Positions 60,960 to 64,000 of a stretch of 64,000 bases of DNA are shown in pieces. The notes under the pieces are model-generated. The model was not told where the DNA came from, did no database searches, and was given only the letters and a program-made list of their open reading frames with translations. The DNA is taken from the NCBI GenBank assembly GCA_036388475.1, contig DASVRT010000062.1, forward strand, positions 55,237 to 119,236, read 5' to 3'. The DNA comes from JALZHR01 sp036388475. Its GTDB lineage: Bacteria > Acidobacteriota > Blastocatellia > Pyrinomonadales > Pyrinomonadaceae. Position 1 is the first letter of the stretch. Each line of letters opens with the position of its first letter. A program made the translations under genes and the position numbers.

Positions 60960-61195
60960 CTAAAAAGTTTGGATTCGAGAGTTTAAGAATGGTTGTCCCG
61001 TCAGACATTCTACAAGAAAAATTAAAAAAACCTAATTATTTACCGAAGCTTTGAGCCGTTTTCGTAAAAATTTCCGCGATTCAGACCGCCGCTCGCTAAT
61101 TTTTTTCTTTATCGCGAAACTTGCAGAAGTTTTCGTTTTCCACTAACTTAGAAAAGCTTGGCGGTAAAAAATTTTTCTCTAAACGAAAGAAATTT

Positions 61196-61215
61196 TTGTT
61201 TCATACGTGAAACAA
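61196..61215. promoter_or_regulatory. Possible operator upstream of recA
   Basis: TTGTTTCA (61196-61203) and TGAAACAA (61208-61215) form a perfect 8-bp inverted repeat with a 4-base spacer, 90 bases before recA. A repressor such as LexA could bind, but its motif in this group is unknown to me. The rest of the 345-base gap (60960-61304) is AT-rich and shows nothing else recognisable; no promoter could be picked with confidence. Confidence 0.45.
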
Positions 61216-61304
61216 CATTTCACAAACACATCTTTTTGTGTTATTCTTATAACAGTCTGACAGAAAGCTGGACGAAGAAATAACACAAAAGGAGAAAGAA
61301 AACA

Positions 61305-62330
61305 TTGGCTAAAGAGGCAGTGGCAATGAGCATGGACAAAAGCAAGGCTGTCGAAGCAGCTCTGGCAAATATAGAAAAGAAATTCGGTAAAGGTTCGATT
61401 ATGCGGATGGGCGAGCGCGTCTTCGAACAGGTCGGCTCAATCTCGACGAATTGTTTGAGCTTGGACGCGGCAATCGGCGTCGGCGGTTTTCCGCGCGGTC
61501 GCATTATCGAAGTTTACGGACCGGAAAGCTCCGGTAAAACGACGCTGGCATTGCAGGTCGTCGCGTCGGCGCAAAGTTTGGGCGGAATCGCCGCCTACAT
61601 CGACGCGGAACACGCGATGGACCCGGAATACGCGACGAAGCTCGGCGTCGATATCGACGATTTGTTGATTTCGCAGCCGGATTCGGGCGAGCAGGCGTTG
61701 GAAATCGCGGAAACGCTCGTGCGCTCAAACAGCGTTGACGTTATCGTTATCGATTCGGTCGCGGCGCTCGTGCCGCGCGCGGAATTAGACGGCGAAATGG
61801 GCGATTCGCTTCCCGGTTTGCAGGCGCGTCTGATGTCGCAGGCTTTGAGAAAGCTGACGGCAATCGTCGCGCAATCAAACACTTGTTTTATTTTCATCAA
61901 CCAGCTGCGCGAAAAAATCGGCGTTATGTTCGGCTCACCCGAAACGACGACCGGCGGCAAGGCGCTGAAGTTTTACGCTTCGCTTCGTCTGGATATTCGA
62001 CGTATCGGCGCGATTAAAGAGGGCGACCGCCACGTCGGCAATCGCACGAAAGTCAAGATGGTGAAAAACAAGGTCGCGCCGCCGTTCCGCGAGTGCGAAT
62101 TCGACATAATGTACGGCGAAGGCATTTCGAAAGAAGGCGATATGCTGGATTTGGCGGTGACAAACAACATCGTCGAAAAAAGCGGCGCGTGGTTTTCCTA
62201 TAAAGGCGAACGGCTCGGACAGGGACGCGAAAACGTCAAAAATTCGCTCAAGGAAAATACGGATTTGCGTGACCGCATCGAATACGATGTAAAAGTCGCG
62301 CTCGGTTTAATTGTAAAAGAAGCTGAATAG
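61305..62330 (+). CDS. recA: Recombinase RecA
   Basis: A 341-residue RecA that forms filaments on single-stranded DNA and promotes strand exchange and the SOS response. Walker A (GPESSGKTT), Walker B region (DVIVIDSVAAL), the L1/L2 DNA-binding loops (GSPETTTGGKALKFYASLR) and the ATPase signature are intact. A TTG start at 61305 with GGAG upstream is assumed; the ATG at 61326 with GAGG upstream is equally possible. It ends before a strong terminator. Confidence 0.97.
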   Translation: MAKEAVAMSMDKSKAVEAALANIEKKFGKGSIMRMGERVFEQVGSISTNCLSLDAAIGVGGFPRGRIIEVYGPESSGKTTLALQVVASAQSLGGIAAYIDAEHAMDPEYATKLGVDIDDLLISQPDSGEQALEIAETLVRSNSVDVIVIDSVAALVPRAELDGEMGDSLPGLQARLMSQALRKLTAIVAQSNTCFIFINQLREKIGVMFGSPETTTGGKALKFYASLRLDIRRIGAIKEGDRHVGNRTKVKMVKNKVAPPFRECEFDIMYGEGISKEGDMLDLAVTNNIVEKSGAWFSYKGERLGQGRENVKNSLKENTDLRDRIEYDVKVALGLIVKEAE

Positions 62331-62353
62331 CTTTATTTTGAATTCAAAACCTG

Positions 62354-62399
62354 AAAAAGGCGAGAGAGTTTTTTATATAAAAAACTCTCTCGCCTTTTT
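62354..62399 (+). terminator. Strong recA terminator with a 21-bp stem
   Basis: The arms 62354-62374 and 62379-62399 are exact reverse complements over 21 bases with a 4-base loop, and end in TTTTT. The core AAAAAGGCGAGA is shared with the terminator after tRNA-Leu. Confidence 0.92.
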
Positions 62400-62419
62400 G
62401 CTGTAAATTAAAAATTCGT

Positions 62420-62866
62420 TTACGGTTTCCTGACCGTCGGCGGTTTATTTACCGAATCGACCTTGTTCGACGCCGGTCTGTTGGGCGAATCCGATTGCGA
62501 CGAATTCGGATTTTCCATTGGCGGAACGTTTTGTTTCTGCATAGTCTTCGGGTCGGGAATGCCGGGCGTCGGCGTTCCGCCGGGCTTCAGCGGCTGATTC
62601 GCCTTTTTCGGGTCGATTCCCGGTATCGGCGTCGCGCCTTTCGGCAGCGCGTTCATATTAACCACAGTGGCATTAGCCGGAATGCCGGGCGTATTGCCCG
62701 AAACCGGCATCGGGCTGGTCGTAATTCCTGCGGGCAGCGTCTGATTGGCAACGGCTGAATTACCGCCGTTGGCATTAGCGGTCGCATTCGGTTCGGCTGC
62801 CGACCCGCAAGCCAGATTAAATCCTAAAATCGAGCAAAACAAGACAAATAAAAATTTCTTCAACAT
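62420..62866 (-). CDS. Small Pro/Asn-rich lipoprotein
   Basis: A 148-residue protein from the ATG at 62866 with a GAGGA site. The signal MLKKFLFVLFCSILGFNLAC ends in a lipobox Cys (residue 20). The mature part is low in complexity: Asn/Ala-rich, then Pro/Gly/Lys-rich with repeats such as GGTPTPGIPDPK and GATPIPGIDPK. It probably is a surface-exposed, unfolded lipoprotein. Family unknown. A well-formed promoter and a structured leader lie upstream; longer in-frame starts (to 63019) fall in that leader and were rejected. Confidence 0.75.
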   Translation of the reverse strand: MLKKFLFVLFCSILGFNLACGSAAEPNATANANGGNSAVANQTLPAGITTSPMPVSGNTPGIPANATVVNMNALPKGATPIPGIDPKKANQPLKPGGTPTPGIPDPKTMQKQNVPPMENPNSSQSDSPNRPASNKVDSVNKPPTVRKP

Positions 62867-62902
62867 CAAAAAAAATCCTCGCTGACTAAAAATAAAAATA
62901 GC

Positions 62903-62960
62903 TGTGCCGGCTTGAAGGTAGCGTCTCCGGGGGACGGCGACGGCGTTCAAACCGGCACGG
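62903..62960 (-). ncRNA. Structured 5' leader of the lipoprotein mRNA
   Basis: On the minus strand GTGCCGGTTTGAA (62958-62946) pairs with TTCAAGCCGGCAC (62916-62904), a 13-bp stem with one G-U pair, enclosing 29 bases that include CGTCCCCCGGAGACG. It sits between the promoter at 63033 and the gene at 62866. It matches no riboswitch I can name. Confidence 0.5.
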
Positions 62961-63032
62961 GCAGGTATCAAACGGACTTCGGAAGGTAGATTTACAGTAG
63001 CTGAAACATAGGCAAACAACTACTAAATTGTG

Positions 63033-63060
63033 ATTATATTCCGATTGGTCGAATTGTCAA
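63033..63060 (-). promoter_or_regulatory. Strong sigma-70 promoter for the lipoprotein
   Basis: On the minus strand a perfect TTGACA (63060-63055) and a perfect TATAAT (63038-63033) are 16 bases apart. The start would be near 63026, giving a 160-base leader. Confidence 0.8.
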
Positions 63061-63186
63061 TACTAAATTTAATAATAAGCCGTATTCGCGCCTGATTTTG
63101 CGGATTTTCAATAGAGATTTGACAAGTGGAAAAGGCTTCTTTACACTAATTTACTTGCTATCGGTAAATTATTTATCGAGCAAAAC

Positions 63187-63262
<76 letters not shown>

Positions 63263-63278
63263 TTAGAATCAACAAGTT

Positions 63279-63304
63279 AAGGCGACTCTTTCGGGTCGCC
63301 TTTT
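63279..63304 (+). terminator. Terminator after tRNA-Phe
   Basis: AAGGCGACTC / GGGTCGCCTTTT with a TTTC loop and terminal T residues. Confidence 0.85.
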
Positions 63305-63332
63305 CTCATTTGTGCAACATTTGTGCAACAGT

Positions 63333-63863
63333 TTATAAAATTGAGCTTTTTCGATGGAAAAGCATTTGCTCTAATTCGTCGGTCGCGTCTTTTTGCATTG
63401 ATGGTAAAACATGAGAATAAGTATCAAGCGTTAAAACAATTGTTGAATGCCCAAGCCGTTCGGCTATCACTTTAGGGCTTTTCCCAGCCGACAGAAGCAG
63501 AGTCGCGCAGGTATGACGTAAATCATAAAGCCGAATGTTTTCTGACAATTCCGCTTTTTTGAGGATTGGTTTGAAATGTCTTCTCGTAAGATTACTCGTT
63601 AATAGCGGCGTCCCTATTTCGGTAGCAAAAACAAAATCATAATTCTGATAAGCCTGTCCTAAACTCAAACGCTCTTCCAATTGTTTCTTCCGATGCGTCT
63701 TTAATTCATTCAGCACGGAAGCAGGCAAAGGAATAGTTCTCCGGCTCTGTGATGTTTTCGGCTCTTGCAATGACCACCCACCACCCTTTCTTTTCCAAAC
63801 TAAGGCACGTTGAATGGTTGACGTGCCTCTGTTGAAATCAATATCTTTCCACTGCAAACCTAA
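63333..63863 (-). pseudogene. Phage-type tyrosine integrase, N-terminus removed by an IS element
   Basis: The remaining frame covers about 175 residues of the catalytic domain of a phage/island integrase (LGLQWKDIDF ... KTSQSRRTIPLP). It has LYDLRHTCATLLLSAG with the box II Arg, ERLGHSTIVLTLDTYSHVLP with the His and the nucleophile Tyr, and a normal C-terminus. The DNA-binding N-terminal half and the box I Arg are missing because the frame is cut at 63863 by the end of an IS5-type element. It points towards tRNA-Phe, the usual layout at an attachment site. Not active as it stands. Confidence 0.88.
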
Positions 63864-64000
63864 GAGACTGTTTGAAAAGTCATCTTGGTTGAATTCGCCG
63901 AATCATCAATCGCATCATCGTCAGATAAATCAAAGTTTCACTCGTCTGCTCAAAGACTTCATAATCTTTCGACAAACGGCGGTGATGACCTAGCCACGCA
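63864..64000 (-). mobile_element. IS5-family insertion sequence, only its end in the window
   Basis: The element end GAGACTGTTTGAAAAGTC (from 63864) abuts TAA (63861-63863), a possible 3-base target duplication as made by the IS1031-like branch. It carries the end of a transposase gene and continues beyond the window. Confidence 0.8.
63880..63999 (-). CDS. IS5-family transposase, C-terminal 39 residues
   Basis: Read on the minus strand from the window edge: AWLGHHRRLSKDYEVFEQTS, then ETLIYLTMMRLMIRRIQPR and a TGA at 63882-63880. The stretch RRLSKDYE followed by a hydrophobic helix (IYLTMMRLM) is the typical C-terminal signature of IS5-family DDE transposases. The catalytic domain lies outside the window. 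Confidence 0.85.
   Translation of the reverse strand, partial: AWLGHHRRLSKDYEVFEQTSETLIYLTMMRLMIRRIQPR

Noticed and set aside
61219..61253. recA promoter boxes TTCACA and TATAAC
   Set aside because: The spacing of 23 bases is too long for sigma-70, so I did not call it.

Overview
The window looks like chromosomal DNA from a member of the Acidobacteriota, probably the Blastocatellia/Pyrinomonadales side. This rests on two paralogous VWFA proteins of the acidobacterial type, a sigma factor of the acidobacterial ECF-like class paired with a TPR Ser/Thr kinase, and moderate GC with many Shine-Dalgarno-less starts. The assignment is inferred from gene families, not from a database search. Core genes (rnc, lepB, ruvC, yebC, yggS-yggT-yggU, rsmG, rpmE, prfA, gatB, glgC, trpA, recA, two tRNAs) are interleaved with lineage-specific hypothetical genes.

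Layout. 1-3.2 kb: end of a histidine kinase and a divergent penicillin-binding transpeptidase. 3.5-7.6 kb: TPR-like exported protein, rnc, lepB, psuG. 7.7-12.2 kb: a c-di-AMP (ydaO-type) riboswitch with a terminator, then a small protein, a DUF2490 protein and a sulfate-type ABC transporter (binding protein, one permease, ATPase). 12.2-16.7 kb: SH3-domain protein, ruvC, yebC, yggU/T/S. 16.8-24 kb: tRNA-Leu, a duplicated-domain exported protein, rsmG, DUF421, a GIY-YIG-like protein with a histone-H1-like tail, rpmE, DUF1385-prfA and a histidine phosphatase. 25.4-34.8 kb: a compact Pil-Chp-like chemosensory operon (TPR/zinc-ribbon/receiver protein, CheW, two receptors, a CheA hybrid with two Hpt domains and a receiver). 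34.8-40 kb: SDR, two paralogous exported proteins, gatB, a Gly/Tyr-rich protein. 40-46.2 kb: a corrinoid uptake locus with two cobalamin riboswitches, one before btuF-btuC-btuD and one before btuB. 46.4-53.8 kb: glgC, a secreted DRGH nuclease, a 21-bp tandem array, two VWFA proteins, a serine hydrolase. 53.8-60.9 kb: Gfo/Idh oxidoreductase, ArnT-like glycosyltransferase, trpA, a TPR Ser/Thr kinase and its sigma factor. 61-64 kb: recA, a small lipoprotein behind a structured leader, tRNA-Phe, and an integrase gene cut by an IS5-type element, which is the edge of an integrated element that runs off the right end.

The most unusual feature is a family of short tandem repeats with a 7-bp period, mostly arranged as two complementary arms that form long hairpins. 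I count more than twenty loci. They sit between genes, inside both cobalamin riboswitches at the same variable arm, at start codons, and inside reading frames, where they add extra peptide to proteins such as the glycosyltransferase and the kinase. Two further arrays have a 21-bp (3 x 7) period. A second, longer palindromic repeat occurs at least three times and appears to have supplied the first codons of btuC.
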